A DNA stretch of 24,061 bases, taken from Intrasporangiaceae bacterium. GTDB lineage: Bacteria > Actinomycetota > Actinomycetes > Actinomycetales > Dermatophilaceae. This document shows, piece after piece, positions 15,013 to 23,649 of this stretch. The stretch spans positions 1-24,061 of the forward strand of contig JAAYSB010000014.1 of NCBI GenBank assembly GCA_012518475.1. The letters run 5' to 3'. The notes under the pieces are model-generated. The model searched no databases and was not told the DNA's origin. It saw only the letters and a list, made by a program, of their open reading frames with translations. The stretch's first letter is position 1. Each line of letters starts with the position of its first letter. The translations under genes and the position numbers were made by a program.

Positions 15013-15406
15013 GTACTGATCACCGACACACCTCGGTCATCGTGGGGATCCTGCTTGAGGAGGCCGATGGCCGGACTGGGTGAGCACTTCCGTGCGGCCG
15101 GATCACGATCGATCTCCACCGCGACGTACCGAGATCGGCATCGTGCTCGACGCGAGAGACAATCCTTCGGTCTCCCGGCAGTTCGACCTGCTGCTCGAGC
15201 GGCTGAGGGTCACCGTCCGCGATCTGACGGCGCGTCAGGCTGCCATCGCCCGCGCCGCATACCGCGACTTCGGCAAGGGGAGCGGCCACCCGGCCCGCCT
15301 TGGTCTCGGCGACACCTTCAGTTATGCCCTCGCGATCGACCGCGACGAACCGTTGCTGTTCAAGGGTGACGACTTCACGCATACCGACGTGCGTCGCGCG
15401 CGCTAG
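15013..15406 (+). pseudogene. Broken vapC (PIN-domain RNase toxin), three frameshifts
   Basis: The last 92 codons (frame ending at TAG 15404-15406) read EIGIVLDARDNPSVSRQFDL, AAYRDFGKGSGHPARLGLGD and PLLFKGDDFTHTDV, typical of a VapC toxin of the Rv0065-like group. The N-terminal half is also present but in other frames: LITD (15016-15027) then TSVIVGILLEEADGRT (15030-15077), then LGEHFRAAGSRSISTATY (15076-15129), then the tail from 15131. Restoring one protein needs removal of two bases at ACACAC (15026-15031), and insertion of two bases near 15077 and near 15130. The first codon is GTA where GTG or ATG is expected. No vapB antitoxin gene is found. In life VapC would cut RNA and be held by VapB; this copy should be dead. 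It converges with the next gene, 10 bases apart. Confidence 0.85.
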
Positions 15407-15416
15407 CCAGAGCAGA

Positions 15417-16994
15417 TCAGATCCAGCTCGGGAACCACATCCGCCAGCGCCACTCCGCATAGGGGATGACCTGGGCGGTCCACACCGGCCAGAAGAACGC
15501 GAAGAACAGCAGCACGACGATGCAGAACAGGCCGACAGCCAGCAGCCCGGTCTGGCGGCGCCAGAACGGGTCGCCGTCCCGGCCGAGGACCAGCCCGAGG
15601 AGGAACGTCGCTGCGAGCACGACGAACGGCACGAACGAGACCGCGTAGAACCCGTAGATCGTCCGCTCCTGGTAGAAGAACCAGGGCAGGTACATCGCGA
15701 CGAAGCCGGACAGGATCGCCCCGGCCCGCCAGTCCCGACGCAGCGCCCAGTGGTATGCGAGGAACACCAGCGCGATCGTCGCCAGCCACCAGATCGGGAC
15801 GGTGCCCAGCGACGTGATGGCCTGGCTGCACCGCTCCGCCCCGCAGACACCGCCCTCCGGTGACTCGTAGAAGAACGACGTCGGCCGCCCCTGGACCAGC
15901 CACGACCACGGGTTGGCCATGTACGGGTGCTCGCTGTCGAGCCCGACGTGGAAGGCGTAGGCCGCCCGGTGGTACTCCCACAACGAGCGCAGCGAGTCGG
16001 GAATCCAGCCGAAGCTCTCCGACGGGTTGTCCTGGGCCCAGTGCCGGTCGTAGCCGACGTCGGAGCGGAACCAGCCGGTCCACGAGACGAGGTAGGTGAC
16101 CAGGGCCGTCCCGACCATCGCGAGGAAGGCGAACGGCCCGTCCTTGAACAGGCCCGAGACGAGCCACCGCTCCACCCCGGCGGCTCGGCGCGCCCCGACG
16201 TCCCAGAGGACCGTCATGAGCCCGAAGACGGCGAGGACATACAGACCGGACCACTTCGTGCCGACGCACAGCCCGAGCATGACTCCGGCGACCCAGCGCC
16301 ACGGCCGCCAGCCGAGCCACGGCCCGTACCGCACACCCTCACCGGCCGGCAGCACCCCGACCTTTCGGGCGAGGATCCCCCGGCTGCGGTCGCGGTCGAT
16401 GAGCAGCGCGCAGAAAGCAGCCAGCGCGAAGAACATCACGGTGAGGTCGAGCAGCCCGATCCGCGAGTGCGCGAAGTGATGACCCTCGAACGCGAGAAGG
16501 AACGCGGCGACGGTCGCGAGGAACGGGGAGTGGAACAGGCGAAGGGCGGCGCGGCCGACCATGAGAATCGAGAGCGTCCCGAGCAGGGCCATGGAGAACC
16601 GCCACCCGAACGGGTTGGTCGGGTCGAAGAGCGACTGCCCCAGCCCGATGACCCACTTGCCGACCGGTGGGTGGACGACAAAGTCGCCGGTGGTTCCCCA
16701 GACGTCCTGGTTGCCGGCGTTCCACAGCTCGTCGGGCTCCTCGAGCCCGTCACGGATGTTCATCTCGACGCCGAACCGGAGCATCGACATGCCCTGCTTG
16801 ACGTAGTACGTCTCGTCGAACATCAGCCGCTCGGGCCGCCCCAGTGACCAGAACCGCAGGATCCCCCCGATGACGGCGAAGGTGAGCGGTCCGAGCCAGC
16901 CGACGAGGCGGTATGCGCGGGAGCGTTCCGTCGCCCCAGAACCGACAGCCCGGGGACCGAGCAGGCGCACGCGCAGCTCGTCGGTCCTGGTCAC
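15417..16994 (-). CDS. pmt: Dolichyl-phosphate-mannose-type protein O-mannosyltransferase (PMT, GT39)
   Basis: A 525-aa polytopic membrane enzyme that moves mannose from polyprenyl-phosphate-mannose to Ser/Thr of exported proteins. The first membrane helix (about 33-50) is followed by the catalytic extracellular-loop motif FDETYYVKQG (59-68). The second half has VHPPVGKW (about 104-111), FEGHHFAHSRIGLLD, GTKWSG and many further hydrophobic segments, all typical of actinobacterial Pmt. Of the possible starts (ATG 17024, ATG 17003, GTG 16994), GTG 16994 is chosen because TACGAT ends 7 bases before it; the others lack a ribosome binding site. It diverges from rsmI, a neighbour seen in many actinobacteria. 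The C-terminus ends in an aromatic WRWRMWFPSW run. Confidence 0.93.
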   Translation of the reverse strand: MTRTDELRVRLLGPRAVGSGATERSRAYRLVGWLGPLTFAVIGGILRFWSLGRPERLMFDETYYVKQGMSMLRFGVEMNIRDGLEEPDELWNAGNQDVWGTTGDFVVHPPVGKWVIGLGQSLFDPTNPFGWRFSMALLGTLSILMVGRAALRLFHSPFLATVAAFLLAFEGHHFAHSRIGLLDLTVMFFALAAFCALLIDRDRSRGILARKVGVLPAGEGVRYGPWLGWRPWRWVAGVMLGLCVGTKWSGLYVLAVFGLMTVLWDVGARRAAGVERWLVSGLFKDGPFAFLAMVGTALVTYLVSWTGWFRSDVGYDRHWAQDNPSESFGWIPDSLRSLWEYHRAAYAFHVGLDSEHPYMANPWSWLVQGRPTSFFYESPEGGVCGAERCSQAITSLGTVPIWWLATIALVFLAYHWALRRDWRAGAILSGFVAMYLPWFFYQERTIYGFYAVSFVPFVVLAATFLLGLVLGRDGDPFWRRQTGLLAVGLFCIVVLLFFAFFWPVWTAQVIPYAEWRWRMWFPSWI

Positions 16995-17001
16995 ACGCGT
17001 C

Positions 17002-17007
17002 ATCGTA
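17002..17007 (-). promoter_or_regulatory. -10 hexamer TACGAT of pmt (leaderless)
   Basis: TACGAT on the minus strand ends 7 bases before GTG 16994. It decides the start of the mannosyltransferase gene; with either ATG further upstream it would overlap or lie inside the coding region. Confidence 0.5.
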
Positions 17008-17067
17008 TGCGCGCGCCCAGACATCGTCCGCCCACCGATACCGAAGGATCGTGGGAGGATCCCTGAC

Positions 17068-17931
17068 ATGGCCGGCGCGAGCAGGGGGAGTGCGACAGGG
17101 ACCGGTGTCGTCGTCCTCGCCGCGACGCCGATCGGCCAGGTCGGTGACGCGTCACCTCGGCTCGCGGCCGAGCTGGAGAGTGCTGACGTCGTCGCGGCCG
17201 AGGACACCAGGAGGCTGACCAGGCTGCTGCGTGAGCTCGGGATCCGGGCGGCGGGGGAGATCGTCAGCTATCACGAGCACAACGAGCACTCCCGGACCGC
17301 CGACCTCGTCGCCCGGCTCGATGCGGGGGCGCGGATCGTGCTCGTGACGGACGCGGGGATGCCGAGTGTCTCCGACCCCGGCTACCGCCTCGTCCGGGCC
17401 GCGGTCGATGCGGGCCATCACGTCACCGCCGTCCCCGGCCCGAGCGCCGTCCTCACCGCGCTCGCGGTATCAGCGCTCCCGGTCGACCGCTTCTGCTTCG
17501 AGGGGTTCCTCCCGCGTCGCTCCGCCGAGCGGCGCCGCGTCCTGACCGACCTTGCCGATGAGCGCCGCACGATGGTCTTCTTCGAGGCCCCGCACCGGCT
17601 GGCCGAGTCTCTGACCGATCTCGCAGCGGTTTTCGGTCCGGACCGACCGGCGGCGGTCTGCCGCGAGCTGACGAAGACCTACGAGGAGGTCGTCCGGGGC
17701 GGGCTCGCCGAGCTCGCCGAGTGGGCCGTGGAGGGGAGCCGGGGCGAGATCACGCTCGTCGTCCAGGGCGCGCAGCCACGGCATACCCAACCGGCAGACC
17801 ATCTGCACGAGATCGGTGTGCGGGTCGCCGCCGGTGAGCGACTCAAGACCGTGTGCGCCGAGGTCGCGCAGGCGACCGGACTGTCGAAGAAGGCGCTGTA
17901 CGACGCCTACCTCGCCCGGCCCCAGGGCTGA
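17068..17931 (+). CDS. rsmI: 16S rRNA (cytidine(1402)-2'-O)-methyltransferase
   Basis: A 287-aa tetrapyrrole-methylase-fold enzyme that 2'-O-methylates C1402 in the ribosomal P site. Motifs: LAATPIGQVGDASPR (17-31), AEDTRRLTRLL (44-54), TDAGMPSVSDPGYRLV (94-109), VPGPSAVLTAL (122-132) and FEGFLPRR (144-151). Most family members have Asn in TPIGN; here it is Gln (TPIGQ). The ATG 17068 is chosen because GGGAGG (17053-17058) lies 9 bases upstream; the open frame before it is antisense to pmt. The gene stands alone: pmt diverges and a perfect hairpin follows 3 bases after the stop. Confidence 0.95.
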   Translation: MAGASRGSATGTGVVVLAATPIGQVGDASPRLAAELESADVVAAEDTRRLTRLLRELGIRAAGEIVSYHEHNEHSRTADLVARLDAGARIVLVTDAGMPSVSDPGYRLVRAAVDAGHHVTAVPGPSAVLTALAVSALPVDRFCFEGFLPRRSAERRRVLTDLADERRTMVFFEAPHRLAESLTDLAAVFGPDRPAAVCRELTKTYEEVVRGGLAELAEWAVEGSRGEITLVVQGAQPRHTQPADHLHEIGVRVAAGERLKTVCAEVAQATGLSKKALYDAYLARPQG

Positions 17932-17933
17932 CT

Positions 17934-17967
17934 CCTCCGTTATCTCGCAATCGCGAGATAACGGAGG
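17934..17967 (+). terminator. Terminator of rsmI
   Basis: A perfect 15-bp stem (CCTCCGTTATCTCGC and its reverse complement) with a 4-base loop, starting three bases after the rsmI stop. It separates rsmI from sdhCAB. The bases after it (17968-18085) hold no gene I can see. Confidence 0.9.
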
Positions 17968-18085
17968 GAGTGAGAGGCGGCCGGCAGGCGTTGGGAGGGG
18001 TGCGCGACGCATACCCAATCGGTAACCGGGCCAATCTCACAGCCGAGCGGCGAGCCCCGTCCCCACCCGTCCAGGCCCCAGGGGG

Positions 18086-18091
18086 TAGTTT
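18086..18091 (+). promoter_or_regulatory. -10 hexamer TAGTTT of sdhCAB (leaderless)
   Basis: TAGTTT ends 7 bases before GTG 18099. No -35 match is clear, which may mean regulation by an activator. Confidence 0.5.
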
Positions 18092-18098
18092 GGTCCCC

Positions 18099-18821
18099 GT
18101 GGCAACGACGACAGCTCCTGTGAAGCGGGGGACGACTGCGCGCGGCACGACCGTCTTCCTGAAGTTCATCATGGCAACGACGGGTCTCGTGTTCATCGGA
18201 TACCTGCTCCTGCACATGTACGGCAACCTCATGGTCTTCGGGGGGCAGGAGGCGTTCGACAACTACGCCCACCACCTGCGGACCTTCGGTGAGCCGATGC
18301 TTCCCTACGGTGGCCTGCTCTGGATCGTCCGGATCGTGCTGATCGCCTCGATCATCGGGCACCTGTATGCAGCGCTCACCCTGTGGAACCGCGCCAAGGG
18401 CGCCCGCACGACCAAGTACGCGGTGAAGAAGGCCGCGGCGGCGAGCCTGGGCAGCAAGACGATGCGGTGGGGCGGTGTCGCGATCCTTGCGTTCGTGATC
18501 TGGCACCTCATCCACTTCACCATCGTCAAGCCCGCCATCAACGCCGAGTTCGCCGCGAACGACATCGTCGCGAGCCCGTACACGATGGTCGTCGCGAGCT
18601 TCCAACTGTGGTGGATGGTCCTGCTCTATGTCATTGCGATGCTCGCGGTGGGTCTGCACCTCTCGCACGGCATCTTCAGCGCCCAGCAGACGCTCGGCTG
18701 GACCCAGAGCCGCGCCTCCTATGTGCGCGCCAAGGCCATCGGGCACGCGGTCGCGCTCCTCATCGTGGTCGGCTTCCTGCTGCCCCCGCTCGCGATCCTC
18801 TTCCGCATCATCGGCGACTGA
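18099..18821 (+). CDS. sdhC: Succinate dehydrogenase cytochrome b subunit (b558 family)
   Basis: A 240-aa membrane anchor with five hydrophobic segments (about 22-42, 74-94, 124-144, 165-187, 213-236). Histidines placed in or next to these segments, H39, H88, H136 and H187, are likely ligands of two b hemes. It is the single-subunit cytochrome b of the SdhCAB type used by menaquinone-dependent Gram-positive bacteria, which is why there is no sdhD. It anchors SdhA and SdhB to the inner face of the membrane and passes electrons to menaquinone. The GTG 18099 is chosen for the leaderless -10 and the normal N-terminus; the frame upstream is rsmI antisense noise and the terminator. sdhA follows after 20 bases. 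Confidence 0.93.
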   Translation: MATTTAPVKRGTTARGTTVFLKFIMATTGLVFIGYLLLHMYGNLMVFGGQEAFDNYAHHLRTFGEPMLPYGGLLWIVRIVLIASIIGHLYAALTLWNRAKGARTTKYAVKKAAAASLGSKTMRWGGVAILAFVIWHLIHFTIVKPAINAEFAANDIVASPYTMVVASFQLWWMVLLYVIAMLAVGLHLSHGIFSAQQTLGWTQSRASYVRAKAIGHAVALLIVVGFLLPPLAILFRIIGD

Positions 18822-18841
18822 CCTAGGAGACGTACGAAGTC

Positions 18842-20829
<1,988 letters not shown>

Positions 20830-20833
<4 letters not shown>

Positions 20834-21630
20834 CCACCACGACCCACGAGGCTGAGGTCGCCGCTGCCCCGCGCGAAGAGGGCCTGATGAACCTCACCCT
20901 GAAGATCTGGCGCCAGAACGGCCCGCGCGACAACGGCCGCCTCGTCACCTTCAAGGTCAAGGACATCTCCCCGGACATGTCCTTCCTCGAGATGCTCGAT
21001 GTCCTCAACGAGCAGCTCCAGGCCGAGGGCACCGAGCCGATCGCCTTCGACAGTGACTGCCGTGAGGGCATCTGCGGTATGTGCGGCCTGATGATCTCCG
21101 GTGAGGCGCACGGACCTGAGAAGACCACGACGTGCCAGCTGCACATGCGCTCGTTCAAAGACGGCGAGACGATCACGATCGAGCCGTGGAAGGCCGACCC
21201 CTTCCCGGTCATCAAGGACCTCGTCGTCGACCGCGGTTCGTTCGACCGGATCATCCAGGCAGGCGGCTTCATCTCCGCCAACACCGGTGCCGCCCCGAAG
21301 GCCGAGGCCATCCTCGTCCCCAAGGAGAACGCCGACCGTGCGTTCGTCGCCGCCGAGTGCATCGGCTGCGGCGCCTGCGTCGCGGCCTGCCCGAACGCCT
21401 CCGGCATGCTCTTCATGGGCGCCAAGATCACTCACCTCGGTGAGCTGCCCCAGGGCCAGCCGGAGCGCGACGCCCGCGTCGTCTCGATGGTCAACCAGCA
21501 CGACGCCGAGGGCTTCGGCGGCTGCACAAACATCGGTGAGTGCTCCCACGCCTGCCCCAAGGGCATCCCGCAGGACGTCATCTCCACCCTCAACAAGGAC
21601 CTGCGCACCGCCCTCAAGCGGGGCCGCTGA
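20830..21630 (+). CDS. sdhB: Succinate dehydrogenase iron-sulfur subunit
   Basis: A 266-aa iron-sulfur protein that carries electrons from SdhA to SdhC. The [2Fe-2S] ligands are C77, C82, C85 and C102 (CREGICGMC, TTCQLH); the [4Fe-4S] motif CIGCGACVAACP starts at C177; C232, C238 and C242 (GGCTNIGECSHACP) complete the third cluster. The GTG 20830 overlaps the sdhA stop and has AGAGGAG 6 bases upstream. An internal ATG at 20887 (MNLTLKIW) would give a 247-aa form closer to the start seen in many relatives, so the first 19 residues are a likely lineage extension or not made. A strong terminator follows 4 bases after the stop. Confidence 0.95.
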
Positions 21631-21634
21631 CGTA

Positions 21635-21686
21635 CGAGCGCCGAGAGCCGCGAGCACGTCATGTGCCCGCGGCTCTCGGCGTCTCG
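21635..21686 (+). terminator. Terminator of sdhCAB
   Basis: Arms 21635-21657 and 21663-21686 pair with a perfect 14-bp core (CGCCGAGAGCCGCG), one bulge and one mismatch, around a 5-base loop. It begins just after the sdhB stop. Confidence 0.88.
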
Positions 21687-21735
21687 TGGGCAGGTCGGCG
21701 CGGGTGTTGGGCTCGCGCCGCTCTGTCGCCGGGTC

Positions 21736-21925
21736 CTGTCGCCTACTCCGCGCTGTGTCGCCTACTCCGCTGAATGTCGGCAATGGCCGACACCCGGCGA
21801 AGTAGCCGACCCGGGCTGGAGAAGGTGACATCCGGTGGAAGTGCTGTATGTCGCAGTCGGCTGGGTGTTCCCCGGTCGCCTGCGTGTCCGCCATGGCAGA
21901 CACACAGCCGAGTAGGGGACATAGG
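21736..21925. repeat. Cluster of diverged palindromic repeats in a gene-free gap
   Basis: This part of the 356-base gap between sdhB and the small membrane gene holds no credible gene. It has a 15-bp direct repeat TGTCGCCTACTCCGC (21737-21751, 21756-21770) and two palindromes: TGTCGGCAATGGCCGACA (21775-21792) and GTGTCCGCCATGGCAGACAC (21884-21903). The 36-base segments starting at 21775 and 21885 match at about 27 of 36 positions. The first palindrome is further flanked by an imperfect inverted pair (21757-21770 with 21797-21810), and the second by CGGCTG/CAGCCG. They look like old copies of one element and may end the minus-strand gene's transcript. Confidence 0.75.
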
Positions 21926-21986
21926 CCAGAACAGGGACACAACATGCCGTGGAGCCTGAGGCCTGGTCCCGATGACGGCCTGGGCG

Positions 21987-22202
21987 TCACGACTCCGGTG
22001 GAGCCGACCGCCGCCGTCGCCCGGCCAGGAACCACTGGAGCACACCCCAGGCGATCCCGAACAGGACCGCGAACACTGCTGACTCGGTGAAGCTCTCCTG
22101 GGCGAAGAACGAGGTGAAGGTCGTGCCGAGGCGCCGGATGACGATCATGATGACCGCCATGAGCAGCCCCTGTCCCACCGCCTCGACAGTTCGGTTCCCC
22201 AT
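21987..22202 (-). CDS. Small two-helix membrane protein of unknown function
   Basis: A 71-aa protein I do not recognise. Two hydrophobic segments are seen, about 9-23 (GQGLLMAVIMIVIRR) and 40-60 (ESAVFAVLFGIAWGVLQWFLAG), followed by a basic RRRRS tail. A positive tail after the second helix suggests both ends lie in the cytoplasm. The gene is believed real because of its clear membrane pattern, a normal ATG at 22202 and a leaderless TAGTCT -10 ending 6 bases upstream. It converges with sdhCAB across the repeat gap and diverges from the small ORF at 22258. Confidence 0.65.
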   Translation of the reverse strand: MGNRTVEAVGQGLLMAVIMIVIRRLGTTFTSFFAQESFTESAVFAVLFGIAWGVLQWFLAGRRRRSAPPES

Positions 22203-22208
22203 GACCAG

Positions 22209-22214
22209 AGACTA
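22209..22214 (-). promoter_or_regulatory. -10 hexamer TAGTCT of the 71-aa membrane protein (leaderless)
   Basis: TAGTCT on the minus strand ends 6 bases before ATG 22202. Its start region is back to back with the + strand promoter at 22246. Confidence 0.5.
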
Positions 22215-22245
22215 GCGTTGCCGACGGCTTCGGACGGGACAACGA

Positions 22246-22251
22246 TAGGTT
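22246..22251 (+). promoter_or_regulatory. -10 hexamer TAGGTT before the 41-codon ORF (leaderless)
   Basis: TAGGTT ends 6 bases before ATG 22258. As the only good -10 before the dehydrogenase gene, it probably drives both the small ORF and that gene. Confidence 0.5.
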
Positions 22252-22257
22252 CGCACT

Positions 22258-22383
22258 ATGGCAGACATCGAGGTGAGCGAGAACGGTCCGTTCGGTGTGC
22301 ACGGTCTGGAGCTGATGCGCGGATCAGCGGCGGAATCTCACCAATGCCCCCCATCCCCAGACAGCAAGGACGAGACCCGATGA
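22258..22383 (+). CDS. 41-aa small ORF, leaderless, overlapping the dehydrogenase start
   Basis: Too short for most gene callers. ATG 22258 lies 6 bases after a -10, and the TGA (22381-22383) overlaps the ATG of the next gene (ATGA), a coupling arrangement. The product starts MADIEVSENGPFGVHGLEL and ends in a polar, Pro/Asp-rich stretch with one Cys. The first 20 residues faintly resemble the start of small CDGSH-type iron-sulfur proteins, but the CDGSH part is absent, so it may be the stub of a deleted gene. It could instead be a regulatory leader peptide. Function unknown. Confidence 0.45.
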   Translation: MADIEVSENGPFGVHGLELMRGSAAESHQCPPSPDSKDETR

Positions 22384-23558
22384 CCCACCCCTTCACCGTG
22401 TTCGGCATCGACGGCCTGATCGAGGATGACGAGCGGGACATGCAGCGTTCAGTACGGGCGGTTCTCGATGAGGCGGTCCGGCCGCACCTGGCCGACTGGT
22501 TCGAGGCGGGCTCGGTGCCGGTGCGGGAGCTGGCGCCGCGTTTCGGCGAGCTGGGTCTGCTGGGGATGCACCTGGAGGGCTACGGGTGCGCCGGGACTTC
22601 GGCGACGGCATACGGGTTGGCGTGCCTGGAGCTCGAGGCGGCCGACAGTGGGATCCGGTCGCTGGTCTCGGTGCAGGGGTCGTTGGCGATGTTCGCGATC
22701 CACCGGTGGGGCAGCGAGGAGCAGAAGGAGCAGTGGCTGCCGTCGATGGCGGCGGGGGAGGTGATCGGCTGCTTCGGGTTGACGGAACAGGACTTCGGGT
22801 CGAACCCGGCGGGTATGCGCACGCATGCTCGTCGGGACGGCGGCGACTGGGTCCTGAACGGCTCGAAGATGTGGATCACGAACGCCCCGGTCGCGGATGT
22901 GGCGGTCGTGTGGGCACAGACCGAGCGGGACGCCGGGCCCAAGGGCATCCGCGGGTTCGTCGTCCCGACCGACACCCCGGGTTTCTCGGCTCCGGAGATC
23001 ACGAAGAAGCTCTCGCTTCGGGCGTCGGTGACCGGTGAGATCGTCCTGGAGGACGTGCGGCTGCCGGAGAGTGCGCTGCTGCCCCAGGCAGCCGGGCTAT
23101 CGGGTCCGCTCTCGTGCCTGAACGAGGCCCGGTTCGGAATCATCTTCGGTGCGGTGGGCGCGGCCCGGGACTGCCTGGAGACGACGTTGTCGTATGTGCG
23201 GGACCGGGAGATCTTCGACAAGCCGCTGGCTGCATACCAGTTGACGCAGGCCAAGCTCGCGGACATGTCGCTGGAGCTGGGCAAGGCGATGCTGCTGGCC
23301 CTGCATCTGGGGCGGCTCAAGGACGCCGGCACGCTGCGTCCGGAGCAGGTGAGCCTGGGCAAGCTGAACAGCTGCCGCGAGTCGATCGCGATCGCGCGCG
23401 AGTGCCGGACGCTGTTGGGCGCGAACGGGATCACCCTGGAGTACCCGGTGCTCCGGCACGCGAACAACCTCGAATCCGTGCGCACCTATGAGGGCACCGA
23501 CGAGATCCACCAGCTCACCATCGGCCGGGCACTGACGGGGGAGCAGGCCTTTCGCTGA
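22380..23558 (+). CDS. Acyl-CoA dehydrogenase, glutaryl-CoA dehydrogenase-like
   Basis: A 392-aa FAD flavoprotein. SLVSVQGSLAMFAIHRWGSEEQK (94-116) and GCFGLTEQDFGSNPAGM (130-146) match the glutaryl-CoA dehydrogenase branch, and the catalytic base is Glu371 in RTYEGTDEIHQLTIGRALTG (368-387), placed as in human GCDH. Such enzymes oxidise and decarboxylate glutaryl-CoA to crotonyl-CoA in lysine and tryptophan breakdown; close relatives act on other acyl-CoAs, so no symbol is given. The ATG 22380 has AAGGA 9 bases upstream and overlaps the stop of a 41-codon ORF. The frame reaches back to 22218 but that stretch is not protein-like. No electron-transfer flavoprotein or lysine-pathway genes are next to it. 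Confidence 0.9.
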   Translation: MTHPFTVFGIDGLIEDDERDMQRSVRAVLDEAVRPHLADWFEAGSVPVRELAPRFGELGLLGMHLEGYGCAGTSATAYGLACLELEAADSGIRSLVSVQGSLAMFAIHRWGSEEQKEQWLPSMAAGEVIGCFGLTEQDFGSNPAGMRTHARRDGGDWVLNGSKMWITNAPVADVAVVWAQTERDAGPKGIRGFVVPTDTPGFSAPEITKKLSLRASVTGEIVLEDVRLPESALLPQAAGLSGPLSCLNEARFGIIFGAVGAARDCLETTLSYVRDREIFDKPLAAYQLTQAKLADMSLELGKAMLLALHLGRLKDAGTLRPEQVSLGKLNSCRESIAIARECRTLLGANGITLEYPVLRHANNLESVRTYEGTDEIHQLTIGRALTGEQAFR

Positions 23559-23571
23559 GATGCAGCGCTGG

Positions 23572-23612
23572 GGGTGACTTCACCCCGCTGCCGCACCGTG
23601 GCGAAGTCACCC
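23572..23612. terminator. Imperfect hairpin between convergent genes (1)
   Basis: GGGTGACTTC (from 23572) pairs with GAAGTCACCC (to 23612), with further partial pairing inside (CACCCCG with CGTGGCG-like bases). It follows the dehydrogenase stop by 13 bases. Confidence 0.75.
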
Positions 23613-23634
23613 TTTCTCTCCGGGGGAGAGAAAG
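23612..23634. terminator. Perfect hairpin between convergent genes (2)
   Basis: CTTTCTCTCC and its exact reverse complement around a GGG loop. It abuts the previous hairpin and lies 15 bases past the minus-strand gene's stop, so the pair can stop transcripts from both sides. Confidence 0.85.
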
Positions 23635-23649
23635 TTGGGGCGGGTGGGG

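Noticed and set aside
11183..15019. 1278-codon open frame on the + strand
   Set aside because: It is antisense to the TM0106-type gene, whose protein has clear helicase and nuclease motifs. High G+C DNA often keeps long open antisense frames; the translated sequence is low-complexity (Gly, Arg, Asp, Val) with no motif.
15080..15406. Intact 108-aa toxin
   Set aside because: The frame lacks the PIN-domain N-terminus (first catalytic Asp region), which is found upstream in other frames. It is a pseudogene.
21631..21986. CRISPR-like repeats or small proteins in the gap after sdhB
   Set aside because: Repeats are too few, unevenly spaced and palindromic with mismatches; short open frames there overlap hairpins and have no start signals.
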